A stretch of DNA of 64,000 nucleotides from an uncultured Pelagibacteraceae bacterium (GTDB lineage Bacteria > Pseudomonadota > Alphaproteobacteria > Pelagibacterales > Pelagibacteraceae). The number at the start of each line of letters is the position of its first letter. The first letter of the stretch is position 1. The notes under the pieces were generated by a model. It had not been told where the DNA came from, searched no databases, and was given only the letters and a program-made list of their open reading frames with translations. The DNA lies in assembly GCA_902610315.1 (NCBI GenBank), contig CACLVA010000002.1, positions 62,001 through 126,000 of the forward strand, given 5' to 3'. Below are positions 8,916-17,898 of the stretch, one piece after another. Position numbers and translations under genes: made by a program.

Positions 8916-9311
8916 TTATTTACACTTTTTACAAATACCAAAAAACTCAAGATTGTATTTGTTGTATTTCATACCTTCTTTGTCTTGAAAATTTGATAGG
9001 TATTTCGATAACTTTGAGCTACTAATTTCTTTTACATCTTCGCATGACTCACAAATAGAAAATGCTGTAGCATTTGCAATTGTACAAGCAGAATTTCTAC
9101 AGGCAATAAATGCATTTCTGCTTTCAATTTTATGAATTTTTCCTATTTCTACCAATTTATCTAAAGCTCTATAAACCTGAGGAGGTGCTTTTAAACCTTT
9201 TTTCTGGACATTAAACAATATTGAATATGCTTTCATAGGTTGAGCAGATTTTTCAATGATATCTAAAACTATTTTTTGATTTTTTGATAAATTTTCCTGT
9301 TTTTGTGCCAT
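8916..9311 (-). CDS. zur: Zinc uptake regulator Zur (Fur family)
   Basis: Metal-dependent repressor of zinc uptake genes. About 131 residues starting MAQKQENLSK; an ATG 5 codons earlier is less likely. The winged helix (about 15-75) includes APPQVYRALDKLVEIGKIHKI, the Fur-family recognition helix region. Two Cys pairs for structural zinc are visible: CESCEDV and the terminal CKKCK. It follows znuB by 22 bp on the same strand, and the znuC promoter region carries Zur-box-like palindromes, so the circuit is znuC-znuB-zur with autoregulation (inference). Confidence 0.9.
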   Translation of the reverse strand: MAQKQENLSKNQKIVLDIIEKSAQPMKAYSILFNVQKKGLKAPPQVYRALDKLVEIGKIHKIESRNAFIACRNSACTIANATAFSICESCEDVKEISSSKLSKYLSNFQDKEGMKYNKYNLEFFGICKKCK

Positions 9312-9333
9312 GTTCTTTTTTATCAATTTATAG

Positions 9334-10137
9334 TTAGTTATTCAATTGTGATTTTTTTTTTATTTTAGTTAATGATAATATAAACAATATTAAACCTGAG
9401 GTTATTATCGATGGACCCGACGGAGTATTTATCTCCAATGATGCAAATAATCCTATAAAAACTGATAACAAACCACCAATAATTGAAAATATTACCATTT
9501 GATTTGGATTATCCGATAAATTTCTTGCCATCGCTGCTGGTATAATGAGCATTCCGGTAATTAATAATAAACCTACCATCTTAATGGAAATAGCAATAAT
9601 TGCTGCTAACAGTATTGTAAAGATTGCATTATATTTTTCAGGTTTCATTCCTTCAGCTTCTGCTAATTCATAATTTACAGTTGATGCAAACAAAGGTTTC
9701 CATATTATTTTTAATACCATTAAAATTATGGCACCACCTATCCAAACAACAGCTATATCATTAACATTGACTGCAAGTATGTCTCCAAACAAAAGCCCCA
9801 TTAGATCAAACCTGATGGTAGCTAAAAGACCAATAACCACTAATCCTATTGCTAATGATGAATGAGCCAACAGACCAAGTAAAGCATCTGCAGGTAAATT
9901 TGTTTTTTTTTGTAACTTTAGTAATATTAAAGCAACAATAGATGAAATAACAAAAACAGAAAGAGCCATATTAATTTCAGTCGTATAAGATAAAGTAACT
10001 CCTAACAATGCTGAATGAGCTAATGTATCTCCAAAAAATGATAATCTTCTCCAAACTACAAAACATCCAAGAGGCCCTGTAACTAAAGCCATTCCAATGC
10101 CAACTAACAAAGCCCTTACAAAAAAATCGTCTAACAT
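9334..10137 (-). CDS. znuB: Zinc ABC transporter permease ZnuB
   Basis: Inner-membrane permease of the ZnuABC zinc importer (ABC-3 family). 267 residues and about eight hydrophobic spans. Conserved family segments are visible: VTGPLGCFVVWRRLSFFGDT near the N-terminus, LAHSALLGVTLSY, DALLGLLAHSSLAIGLV, YELAEAEGMKP (the loop contacting the ATPase) and MVGLLLITGMLIIPAA. It shares one base with the znuC stop, showing translational coupling, and is followed by zur. Confidence 0.94.
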   Translation of the reverse strand: MLDDFFVRALLVGIGMALVTGPLGCFVVWRRLSFFGDTLAHSALLGVTLSYTTEINMALSVFVISSIVALILLKLQKKTNLPADALLGLLAHSSLAIGLVVIGLLATIRFDLMGLLFGDILAVNVNDIAVVWIGGAIILMVLKIIWKPLFASTVNYELAEAEGMKPEKYNAIFTILLAAIIAISIKMVGLLLITGMLIIPAAMARNLSDNPNQMVIFSIIGGLLSVFIGLFASLEINTPSGPSIITSGLILFILSLTKIKKKSQLNN

Positions 10138-10889
10138 TAGTTTTCTTTTTTTTCTATTGTTCCGTCAATTTTGTGAATATGATCATGTGAATGTTCGTAG
10201 ACAGATAATATTTTAGAAATATCTTTACCAAATAACTCCTGATATTTTTCATTGTTAGCAACATCTATCGGTGTACCAGAGCAGCAAACATGTCCATTCA
10301 AACATACAACATGATCGGTTTTAGACATAACTACATGTAGATTATGAGAAATTAGTAATATTCCACAATTTAATGTATCTGATATTTTTTTTATCAGCTC
10401 GTATAAAGCTATCTCACCATTGAAATCAACACCTTGAACAGGCTCATCTAACACTAAAAGCTCCGGTTTTTTTGCTATTGCCCTAGCCATAAGAACCCTT
10501 TGAAATTCTCCTCCAGATAAACTTTTTAAATCTTTATTTTTTAAATGTGGCGTCCCCGTAGTTTCTAAAGCAGTTTCTATTTCTTCTTTTTTTAAATTAC
10601 TTGTTAAATTCATAAAATCATTAACTCTTATAGGCAAAGTCCAATCAATATTAATTTTTTGAGGCACATAGGCTATTTTGTTAGTGAATTTTTCGACCCT
10701 GCCTTCTATATTTTTATACAATCCTAAAGTGATTTTTGCTGTAGTTGATTTCCCCGAACCATTTGGACCTATTAAAGTTATTATCTTTCCTTTTTTGATT
10801 TCTAGAGAAACGCCTCTAACCAGCCATTTTTCATTAACTAGTACTCCAGCATTTTCTAATTTTACCAGTGTCTGATTTTGTTGCGTCAT
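10137..10889 (-). CDS. znuC: Zinc ABC transporter ATP-binding protein ZnuC
   Basis: ATPase of the ZnuABC zinc importer, 250 residues. Walker A is LIGPNGSGKSTTAK, signature LSGGEFQRVLMARA, Walker B LLVLDEPVQGVDF and the switch His in ILLISHNLHVV. The C-terminus contains VYEHSHDHIHKIDG, a His cluster often seen in zinc-related ATPases. The ATG at 10889 is 81 bp from the divergent znuA start, with Zur-type sites in between. Confidence 0.94.
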   Translation of the reverse strand: MTQQNQTLVKLENAGVLVNEKWLVRGVSLEIKKGKIITLIGPNGSGKSTTAKITLGLYKNIEGRVEKFTNKIAYVPQKINIDWTLPIRVNDFMNLTSNLKKEEIETALETTGTPHLKNKDLKSLSGGEFQRVLMARAIAKKPELLVLDEPVQGVDFNGEIALYELIKKISDTLNCGILLISHNLHVVMSKTDHVVCLNGHVCCSGTPIDVANNEKYQELFGKDISKILSVYEHSHDHIHKIDGTIEKKEN

Positions 10890-10917
10890 TTAATAAAATA
10901 TCTCTTGTTTTTCTTAC

Positions 10918-10946
10918 GTTATATTATTACAAAGTTATATTATAAC
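10918..10946. promoter_or_regulatory. Tandem Zur-box-like sites between znuC and znuA
   Basis: GTTATATTATAAC at 10934-10946 is a perfect 6-1-6 palindrome and very close to the alphaproteobacterial Zur consensus (GTTATAATATAAC-like, from general knowledge). GTTATATTATTAC at 10918-10930 matches it at 12 of 13 bases, 16 bp further toward znuC. One site lies near each divergent start, so zinc-bound Zur could repress znuA and znuC-znuB-zur together. Only the sequence match supports this. Confidence 0.75.
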
Positions 10947-10970
10947 AATTAATTATAAAGGTATTCAAAC

Positions 10971-11981
10971 ATGAAAAATATTATCAGAAATAAATTATTT
11001 GCACCAATCATAAGCTTTTTTTTAATTTTTACCCCACTAAAAGCAGAAGTTAATGTCGTAACTTCAATTAAACCTCTCCATTCATTAACTAGTTATATTA
11101 TGGACGGCGTTGGAGAGCCTGGTTTAATTATTGATGGCGTTGCTTCTCCCCATAATTTCCAAATTAAACCTTCACATGCTAAAATGCTACAAAAAGCTGA
11201 CTTAGTTATATGGGTAGGTGAGGACCTTGAAAGTTTTTTACCAACAGCGCTTAAATCAATTCCTAAAAATTCAGTAGTTCTTGAACTTTTAGATCAAAGT
11301 GGATTGAAAAAATTAAAATTTAGAGAAAAGAATATCTTTGAGGGCCACGATGATCACGGACATGATGAACATGGTAAAAAAGAAGACGATCATGATGATC
11401 ACGGAGATGAAGAACAAGCAAAAAAAGAGGAAGGTCATGATGACCACGGACATGATGAACATGGTCATGCTCATGGTGAATACGATCCACATATTTGGTT
11501 GGACCCTTTAAATGCAAAAGTAATAGTGAAAAAAATTACAAATCAATTGGTAAAAATTGATAGTGCCAATAGTTCAACTTATAAATCAAACTCGAAAAAT
11601 TTATTAAAGGATTTAGACGCTTTAACAAAAACAATAAAAAAAGACTTAAATAAAAATGCAAGCTTTGTAGTGTTTCACGATGCTTATCAATATTTTGAAA
11701 AAAGATTTGGTCTATCTGTTATAGGCGCTTTAACAGTTAACCCAGACGTCATGCCAGGTGCCGAACAATTATCAGAAATTAGAGAAGTTATTGAGGAGAA
11801 AAAAGTAAAATGTATATTTTCAGAGCCTCAATTTAACCCAGCGATAATTAAATCTATTGCAAGTGATACAGGTGTTAAAACTGGCGTTCTTGATCCGTTA
11901 GGTGCAACTATAAATAAAAGTAAAAATATGTATTTTAATTTAATTGAAGATATGTCCAACGTATTAAAGGATTGTTCTTAA
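10971..11981 (+). CDS. znuA: Zinc ABC transporter substrate-binding protein ZnuA
   Basis: Periplasmic zinc-binding protein, 336 residues. Signal peptide: basic start MKNIIRNK then a hydrophobic stretch ending PLKAE. The conserved zinc-site His residues are in VASPHNFQIKPS, YDPHIWLDP and VFHDAYQYFEKRFG, with an acidic ligand in GVLDPLG. The long His/Asp-rich loop (about residues 121-166, repeats of HDDHGHDEHG) is the metal-capturing insertion typical of ZnuA. It is transcribed divergently from znuC and its promoter overlaps the Zur-like palindrome at 10934-10946. Confidence 0.96.
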   Translation: MKNIIRNKLFAPIISFFLIFTPLKAEVNVVTSIKPLHSLTSYIMDGVGEPGLIIDGVASPHNFQIKPSHAKMLQKADLVIWVGEDLESFLPTALKSIPKNSVVLELLDQSGLKKLKFREKNIFEGHDDHGHDEHGKKEDDHDDHGDEEQAKKEEGHDDHGHDEHGHAHGEYDPHIWLDPLNAKVIVKKITNQLVKIDSANSSTYKSNSKNLLKDLDALTKTIKKDLNKNASFVVFHDAYQYFEKRFGLSVIGALTVNPDVMPGAEQLSEIREVIEEKKVKCIFSEPQFNPAIIKSIASDTGVKTGVLDPLGATINKSKNMYFNLIEDMSNVLKDCS

Positions 11982-11987
11982 TTAATT

Positions 11988-12764
11988 TTAATCGATTGTT
12001 ATTTCTATAGGTGTATGATCTGAGGGTTTTTCTCTTCCTCTTGGATATTTATTTATCTTAACATCTTTAATACTATCTATTAAAGAGCTTGAGACCAAAA
12101 AATGATCAATTCTCATACCATTATTTTTTTGCCATGCTCCACTCATATAATCCCAGAAAGTATAGCCTTCTTTGTCAGGATAAATGTATCTATACGTGTC
12201 AAAGAAACCTAAATTGATTATTTCTCTAAATCTTTTCCTTATTTCTAATCTAAACAGAGCATCATTTTCATATGACTTTGGATTATGAACATCTTCAGCA
12301 GCAGGAATAATATTAAAATCTCCTCCTATAACAATATTACTATTTTCTTTTAAATTTTTTTTTATTGTTTTTATAAAACTATCTAACCAATATAATTTAT
12401 AATCATACTTTTCTGTATCTACTGGATTTCCATTTGGAGTATAAATATTTATTAAATTAATTTTTTTCTTTTTATGAGTTAATTCACCTGAAATTATTCT
12501 CGATTGTTTCATTTTATCTTTAAAGATATTTTGTTTTATATTGTTTAATTTATTCTTTGATATGAAGGCAACACCGTTGTAACTTTTTTGTCCAAAAACA
12601 TAACTTTCATATTTAAGGCTTTTAAATTCATCAAAAGGATAATTTTTTTCTTCAGTTTTTATTTCTTGCATCATTACAATCTCAGGAGAAGATTTTTTAA
12701 GATATTCTTTAATATTATTTATTCTAGCTCTTACAGAATTAACATTCCAAGAGCTTATTATCAT
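11988..12764 (-). CDS. xthA: Exodeoxyribonuclease III
   Basis: AP endonuclease and 3'-exonuclease of base excision repair, about 258 residues. Motifs of the EEP family: ISSWNVNSVRARI at the start, QEIKTEE (metal Glu), GGDFNIIP (Asn/Asp site), and the terminal catalytic SDHTPIEI. The start is at ATG 12764, which shares a base with the TAA of the Fe-S carrier gene; the frame extends upstream but lacks the family N-terminus. The 3' end lies 6 bp from that of znuA (convergent). Alphaproteobacteria often pair xthA with the Fe-S carrier gene. Confidence 0.94.
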   Translation of the reverse strand: MIISSWNVNSVRARINNIKEYLKKSSPEIVMMQEIKTEEKNYPFDEFKSLKYESYVFGQKSYNGVAFISKNKLNNIKQNIFKDKMKQSRIISGELTHKKKKINLINIYTPNGNPVDTEKYDYKLYWLDSFIKTIKKNLKENSNIVIGGDFNIIPAAEDVHNPKSYENDALFRLEIRKRFREIINLGFFDTYRYIYPDKEGYTFWDYMSGAWQKNNGMRIDHFLVSSSLIDSIKDVKINKYPRGREKPSDHTPIEITID

Positions 12765-13081
12765 TATAGAGAGAAAGAGACACCGCAACCACAAGATGAC
12801 TTACTTTGTGGATTGCTGATTTTAAATTGTTCGCCAATTAATTCTTTAACAAAGTCAACCTCAGATCCTTTTAATAAATCAGCTGAAGTTTTATCAATTA
12901 GAATATTGTTATATTGAATATCATCATCCTCTTTTTCAGTATCAACTGAAAAATTGTATTGAAAACCAGAACACCCACCACCCTTGATAGCGATTCTAAA
13001 AAAAGATCCTTTTTCCTTTTTTGATAACAAATGGTTTATTTGTTTTATCGCATTATCAGTAAATTTAATTTCTTTAATCAT
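12764..13081 (-). CDS. erpA: A-type iron-sulfur carrier (ErpA/IscA)
   Basis: Delivers Fe-S clusters to apoproteins. 105 residues. The three ligand cysteines of A-type carriers are visible: GGGCSGFQYNF and the C-terminal SCGCGVSFSL. The family start IKFTDNAIKQINHLL is present. The stop overlaps the xthA start by one base (TAATG). The symbol erpA is chosen by synteny next to xthA and dgt; IscA or SufA names would fit the sequence equally well. Confidence 0.88.
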   Translation of the reverse strand: MIKEIKFTDNAIKQINHLLSKKEKGSFFRIAIKGGGCSGFQYNFSVDTEKEDDDIQYNNILIDKTSADLLKGSEVDFVKELIGEQFKISNPQSKSSCGCGVSFSL

Positions 13082-13131
13082 CTCGTAAGGCTGTTAATAG
13101 TAATATAATTATAATTTAGCTTTTTTAAAGT

Positions 13132-14241
13132 ATGAATAATTTCAAAAAACTTGGACAATTTAAGTCAACTGGAAGATTTTTTAATGAGAAAAATAGCTCA
13201 TATAGAACGCCATTTCAAAGAGATAGAGACAGAATAATTCACTCTGCCTCTTTTAGAAGACTTAAGCATAAGACACAGGTTTTTGTTAATACAGAAGGTG
13301 ATCACTTTAGAACCAGAATCACACACTCAATTGAAGTTTCACAGATAGCAAGATCAATTGCAAAATATTTGAAATTAAATGATGATCTTGCGGAAACACT
13401 AAGTCTTGCTCATGATCTTGGTCATACACCATTTGGTCACGCTGGAGAAAATAGCCTAAAAGAATGCATGATTAAACATGGAGGTTTTGATCATAACTTA
13501 CAAACTTTAAGAATAGTAATGTTTCTTGAGAATAAATATTTAAAATTTAAAGGTCTTAACTTAACATTTGAAACTTTAGATGGCTTATTAAAACATAATG
13601 GACCTATATCAAATGTCAGTAGAGTAAATAATATAATAGGCATTAAAAATTTAAAAAATAAATTTAATTTTAATCAATATTCATCTTTAGAATCACAAAT
13701 TTCAAATATCTCTGACGATATAGCTTATAATAATCATGATATTCAAGATGGATTAAACGCAAATTTATTTAAACTTGAGGAAATTTTAGAAATCAATTTT
13801 TTTAAAGAAATTTTTAAAAGATATAAAAATGTAAAAAAAAATAAGATTTTGATTTATCAAATAATAAGGGACTCTATAGATTTAATGGTAAAGGATATCA
13901 TTTCTAACAGTAAAAAAAATCTCAAGAAACATAAAATTAAAAATTTGAGAGATATCAAAAAAAATAATTCTAAAATAATAAATTTTTCTGAAAATTTTCA
14001 ACAAATTGATAGCGAAATTAAAAAATTTTTAAGAGTTAAAATGTATAATAATAAAAAGGTATTATCTAAAAATACCAAAGGCCAAAAAATTATAAAATAT
14101 TTATTTGCTTATATCTGTAAAAATCCAAAAAAGTTTATTAAAAACCAAAAAATAAATAAGGATAAGTTCAGATCTGTTTCTGATTTTATTTCAGGAATGA
14201 CAGACAGATATGCTATAAACCTTTACAATAATTTAAAATGA
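13132..14241 (+). CDS. dgt: Deoxyguanosinetriphosphate triphosphohydrolase-like protein
   Basis: HD-domain dNTP triphosphohydrolase cleaving dNTP to deoxynucleoside and triphosphate. 369 residues. The N-terminus shows YRTPFQRDRDRIIHSASFRR, followed by the HD metal site THSIEVSQIAR ... LAHDLGHTPFGHAGE, and SQISNISDDIAYNNHDI with the later HD Asp. The C-terminal part is unusually Lys/Asn-rich but keeps the family ending. It is divergent from the Fe-S carrier gene with a 50-bp gap, and its stop overlaps the argS start (ATGA). Confidence 0.93.
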   Translation: MNNFKKLGQFKSTGRFFNEKNSSYRTPFQRDRDRIIHSASFRRLKHKTQVFVNTEGDHFRTRITHSIEVSQIARSIAKYLKLNDDLAETLSLAHDLGHTPFGHAGENSLKECMIKHGGFDHNLQTLRIVMFLENKYLKFKGLNLTFETLDGLLKHNGPISNVSRVNNIIGIKNLKNKFNFNQYSSLESQISNISDDIAYNNHDIQDGLNANLFKLEEILEINFFKEIFKRYKNVKKNKILIYQIIRDSIDLMVKDIISNSKKNLKKHKIKNLRDIKKNNSKIINFSENFQQIDSEIKKFLRVKMYNNKKVLSKNTKGQKIIKYLFAYICKNPKKFIKNQKINKDKFRSVSDFISGMTDRYAINLYNNLK

Positions 14242-15959
14242 ACATTTTCGACATTTATCTTAACAAAATTAAAAATAAAGTTACTATTAATTCCGCTAAT
14301 TTAAAAATTCCTCAAAATTTATCAGGTATTAACGTAGATACAGCCCCGTCAAAATTTAAAGCTGATATATCAACAAATGTCTGCATGGTTCTTTCCTCAT
14401 TAAATAAATTGCCGCCAACTGAAATTTATAAACAACTTAATTTAGATGATCTAAAAAATGATAAAGATATTGAAAATATTGAGTTTGTTAAACCAGGTTT
14501 TGTTAATATAAAATTTGTTAAGAAATTCTGGAATACTTTTTTAACAAAAATGCTCAATGATCAAAAATACGGAGCAAGTCTTAAAAATGATAAAAAAAAT
14601 TATTTACTTGAATTTGTTTCTGCTAATCCAACAGGTCCCTTACATGTAGGCCATTGTCGTGGTGCTATATATGGAGATGCTTTGTGCAATCTTTTAAAAT
14701 TTTGTGATCATAAAGTTACCAAAGAATATTATGTTAACGATCACGGTAATCAGATTAAAAACTTTTCTTTATCTGTATACTTTAGAATTAAGGAAAAACT
14801 ATATAATGAAGAATACCCTAAGGATGAAAATTTATATCCAGGAGATTACATAATTGAAATAGCAGAACAAATTATTAATAAAAATTCTATTAAGAATTAT
14901 GAAAATTATGAAAAAATTTCAGATGAACTCTCTAAATTGAGTGTTGTTGCTTCTTTAGAAATAATAAAAAAAAATCTAAATTCTTTAGGTGTTGTTCACG
15001 ATAATTTTGTAAGCGAAAATAATATTATTAATTCGAAAGAAGTTGATGAAGCTATAGATAATTTAAAAAAGAATAATTTAGTATTTAAAGGCAAGATAGA
15101 GGCGCCTGAAGGTGAAGATAAGTCTAAATGGGTTGAGAGAGAGCAGCTACTATTTAAATCTACAAATTATGGTGACGATAAAGATAGAGCTTTAACAAAA
15201 AGTGATAATTCTTGGACATATTTTGCCGGAGACATTGCTTATCACAACAACAAATTAAAAAGAAATTTTGATGAATACATAAATATTCTTGGTGCAGACC
15301 ATGCCGGTTATATTAAAAGAATTAATTCTGTTGTCGATGCTCTCTCTAATAAAAAAAAAAATCTAATTTGTAAAGTTACTCAGCTTGTAAAATTGATTAA
15401 AGACGGCAAACCCTTCAAAATGTCAAAAAGAAAAGGTGATTATATAATTGTTGATGACTTAGTTAACGAGGTAGGTAAGGATGCAACTCGTTTTATAATG
15501 TTGAGCAGAAGTAATGATGTCCAATTAGAGTTTGATTTTGAAAAAGTTAAAGAGAAATCAAAAGACAACCCCCTCTATTATGTTCAATATTGTTATGCAA
15601 GGATCTGTTCTGTTTTTAAAAATGCTGACGAAAAAATAGAAAATGACCTAACTGAAGTTGAAAAAAATTATGAATTTAACGATGAGGAAATAAAAATAAT
15701 AAATAAAATTTCCGAATGGCCTAAATGTGTAGAGGTATCCTCACAAAAACTTGAGCCACACAGAATACCTATCTATTTATATCAACTGTCAGCTTTATTT
15801 CATTCATATTGGAATATGGGAAAAGATAATGAGTCTATGAGGTTCTTAGATAAGAGTAAAAAACTAAATAAAAACAAAGCGGTTCTATTAAATAGTGTTT
15901 TAAAAACTATTGGCACTGGAATGAAAATATTAGATGTAGAGACGCCGGAAACCATGTAA
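14238..15959 (+). CDS. argS: Arginyl-tRNA synthetase
   Basis: Class I synthetase charging tRNA-Arg, 573 residues. The HIGH motif is in ANPTGPLHVGHCRGA, the KMSKS-like motif is PFKMSKRKGDYI, and the DALR anticodon-binding domain follows with LYQLSALFHSYWNMG near the C-terminus. The N-terminal additional domain (about 1-110) is present. It overlaps dgt by 4 bp, and its stop shares a base with the next small gene. Position after dgt is standard in alphaproteobacteria. Confidence 0.96.
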   Translation: MNIFDIYLNKIKNKVTINSANLKIPQNLSGINVDTAPSKFKADISTNVCMVLSSLNKLPPTEIYKQLNLDDLKNDKDIENIEFVKPGFVNIKFVKKFWNTFLTKMLNDQKYGASLKNDKKNYLLEFVSANPTGPLHVGHCRGAIYGDALCNLLKFCDHKVTKEYYVNDHGNQIKNFSLSVYFRIKEKLYNEEYPKDENLYPGDYIIEIAEQIINKNSIKNYENYEKISDELSKLSVVASLEIIKKNLNSLGVVHDNFVSENNIINSKEVDEAIDNLKKNNLVFKGKIEAPEGEDKSKWVEREQLLFKSTNYGDDKDRALTKSDNSWTYFAGDIAYHNNKLKRNFDEYINILGADHAGYIKRINSVVDALSNKKKNLICKVTQLVKLIKDGKPFKMSKRKGDYIIVDDLVNEVGKDATRFIMLSRSNDVQLEFDFEKVKEKSKDNPLYYVQYCYARICSVFKNADEKIENDLTEVEKNYEFNDEEIKIINKISEWPKCVEVSSQKLEPHRIPIYLYQLSALFHSYWNMGKDNESMRFLDKSKKLNKNKAVLLNSVLKTIGTGMKILDVETPETM

Positions 15960-16219
15960 TGATTAAAGAAATTAAATATATTTTTTTCGTATTTATAATT
16001 TCTTTATTTATTTTTTTTACTGTTAAATACTACATATCTGATGAGTTTGAAAAAAAGTATTATAAATCAATTAACAATCTAGACTCAAAATTAGATTTAA
16101 AGAAAAATAGTTTAATAAAGTTAGATAGTGATACTGATAATATTATTGAATATATTGACGAAAAAGAAAATAAGGAAAAAAAATTATCATTTTGGGACCT
16201 GATCAAAAATGAAGATTAG
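15959..16219 (+). CDS. Small single-span membrane protein in the usual SPOR-protein slot
   Basis: 86 residues: one N-terminal membrane span (IFFVFIISLFIFFTVKYYI) followed by a charged, Lys/Asp/Glu-rich tail predicted outside the membrane, ending KLSFWDLIKNED. In many alphaproteobacteria the gene between argS and nagZ encodes a membrane-anchored SPOR-domain (peptidoglycan-binding) protein. Here only the anchor and a short linker remain; no SPOR domain is visible. It may be a reduced remnant or an unrelated replacement. Overlaps with both neighbours (1 and 11 bp) argue that it is translated. Confidence 0.7.
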   Translation: MIKEIKYIFFVFIISLFIFFTVKYYISDEFEKKYYKSINNLDSKLDLKKNSLIKLDSDTDNIIEYIDEKENKEKKLSFWDLIKNED

Positions 16220-17183
16220 TCAAAAGAGGGCATTTATATCTGGTTTGAAATCTACAAATTTGTCAAATAAAGAAATTTTATTTCTTAAAAAATATAAACC
16301 ATGGGGAATAATATTATTTGAGAGAAATATTAAAAGTTTAGATCAGACCAAAAAGCTGGTCCAATCAATTAAAAAGATATTTAAAGATCAAAACTACCCC
16401 ATTCTTATTGATGAAGAAGGTGGGAGAGTTAATAGGTTAAAAAAAATAATAGACACTAAATTACATTCTTCAAAATTTTTTGGTGATATGTATAAAAAAA
16501 ATAAAAAAAAATCACTTCTTTATTATAAAATTTATATTGATCAAATAAGCTATTTATTGAACAACTTAGGCATAAATATTAATACTGTTCCTGTTCTGGA
16601 TATAGCTAGAGAAAAAACTTCTAAAGTAATAGGTGATAGGTCATTTTCAAAAAATAAAAAAATAGTTAATATTTTTGGTAATTTTACGATCAATCAATTT
16701 CATAAGAATAATATAGCAACTGTAATTAAACATATACCAGGTCACGGTCTGGGCAAAGTTGACTCACACTATAAGCTCCCAATTGTGAACAATAGTAATC
16801 AATATTTACTAAAAAATGATTTTTTGACTTTTAAAAATAAAAACTCTCTTTTTGCTATGACTGGCCATTTACTTTTTAAAAAAATTGATAATCTAAATTC
16901 TGTAACCCATTCAAAAAAAATAATTAAATTAATAAGAAATAAAATAAATTTCAAAAATTTAATAATGTCAGATGATATATCAATGAAAGCTCTACCATAT
17001 GGTATTAAAACTAATGTTATTAAAGCATTTACCGCAGGTTGTGATTTAGTTTTACATTGTAATGCAAATTTAAAAGAAATGCATATAGTTGCAGAAAATT
17101 CACCAAAATTGAGTAAATTTATAATAAAAATAACAAATAAATATTATAAGCTAGTGTCCAATGGAGAATCAAGATTCAACTAA
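16209..17183 (+). CDS. nagZ: Beta-N-acetylhexosaminidase NagZ (GH3)
   Basis: Cleaves GlcNAc-anhydroMurNAc during cytoplasmic peptidoglycan recycling. 324 residues. Seen: PWGIILFERNIKSLDQ, LIDEEGGRVNRL, the GH3 motif KHIPGHGLGKVDSHYKLP with the NagZ His general acid/base loop, and the nucleophile Asp in MSDDISMKAL. Final segments AFTAGCDLVLHCN agree. It overlaps the upstream small gene by 11 bp and scpA by 23 bp. Confidence 0.94.
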   Translation: MKISQKRAFISGLKSTNLSNKEILFLKKYKPWGIILFERNIKSLDQTKKLVQSIKKIFKDQNYPILIDEEGGRVNRLKKIIDTKLHSSKFFGDMYKKNKKKSLLYYKIYIDQISYLLNNLGININTVPVLDIAREKTSKVIGDRSFSKNKKIVNIFGNFTINQFHKNNIATVIKHIPGHGLGKVDSHYKLPIVNNSNQYLLKNDFLTFKNKNSLFAMTGHLLFKKIDNLNSVTHSKKIIKLIRNKINFKNLIMSDDISMKALPYGIKTNVIKAFTAGCDLVLHCNANLKEMHIVAENSPKLSKFIIKITNKYYKLVSNGESRFN

Positions 17184-17898
17184 TAGTTTTCAGGTAAATC
17201 TAGATCAATTTAATGGTCCTTTAGATTTACTTTTAGATTTAGCAAAATCTCAAAAAGTTAATTTAGAAAACATATCAATTACTTTATTGGCTGATCAATT
17301 TTTAGAATATATTAATAAGGTTAAAGATATTAATTTAGATATTGCATCAGAATATTTAGTAATGGCAACTTGGCTTGCGTATTTAAAATCAAAATTACTA
17401 CTTCCAATAACTGATGAAGAAGAGTTTAAAGTCCACGAAGTTGCTGAAAGATTAAAATTACAATTAAAAAAATTAGAATTAATAAGATTGCTGTCTGATC
17501 AAATGCTTAAGAGAAAAAGACTTGGAAAAGATATCTTTGTAAGAGGTATTAAAGGTAGAATTCGTTCTATTTATAGTTCTACATATAAATTATCTTTATA
17601 CGAACTTCTAAAAACTTATTCTGCAATTGTCATGCAAAAGGATTTTCAAAGAATGAATATTCCGAAATTACCAGTTTGTACAACAGAAGAAGGTATAAAA
17701 TTAATTAAAAGCATTATAAAAAAACTAGAAGATTGGAAAAACCTTGAGGACATTATTCCGAAAGCCTTTAAAAAATCAAATTTAAAAAAAACTGGACGTG
17801 CTAGTATTTTTGCTGGATCATTAGAATTAGTAAAAGAGGGGACCGTTATTTTAAAACAAGACAAATTATTTGATGAGATTTATATTAAACAAAAATGA
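17161..17898 (+). CDS. scpA: Segregation and condensation protein ScpA
   Basis: Kleisin subunit of the SMC-ScpAB condensin complex. 245 residues. The N-terminal motif FNGPLDLLLDLAKSQKVNLENI and the segment YLVMATWLAYLKSKLLLP are characteristic; the C-terminal winged-helix region ends FDEIYIKQK. The start lies within nagZ codons and the stop overlaps the scpB start by 4 bp. Order nagZ-scpA-scpB-tatA is typical for alphaproteobacteria. Confidence 0.93.
   Translation: MENQDSTNSFQVNLDQFNGPLDLLLDLAKSQKVNLENISITLLADQFLEYINKVKDINLDIASEYLVMATWLAYLKSKLLLPITDEEEFKVHEVAERLKLQLKKLELIRLLSDQMLKRKRLGKDIFVRGIKGRIRSIYSSTYKLSLYELLKTYSAIVMQKDFQRMNIPKLPVCTTEEGIKLIKSIIKKLEDWKNLEDIIPKAFKKSNLKKTGRASIFAGSLELVKEGTVILKQDKLFDEIYIKQK

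Noticed and set aside
11320-11517. Minus-strand His/Asp-rich frame inside znuA
   Set aside because: It is the complement of the His-rich metal loop of ZnuA; no start signal or family match.
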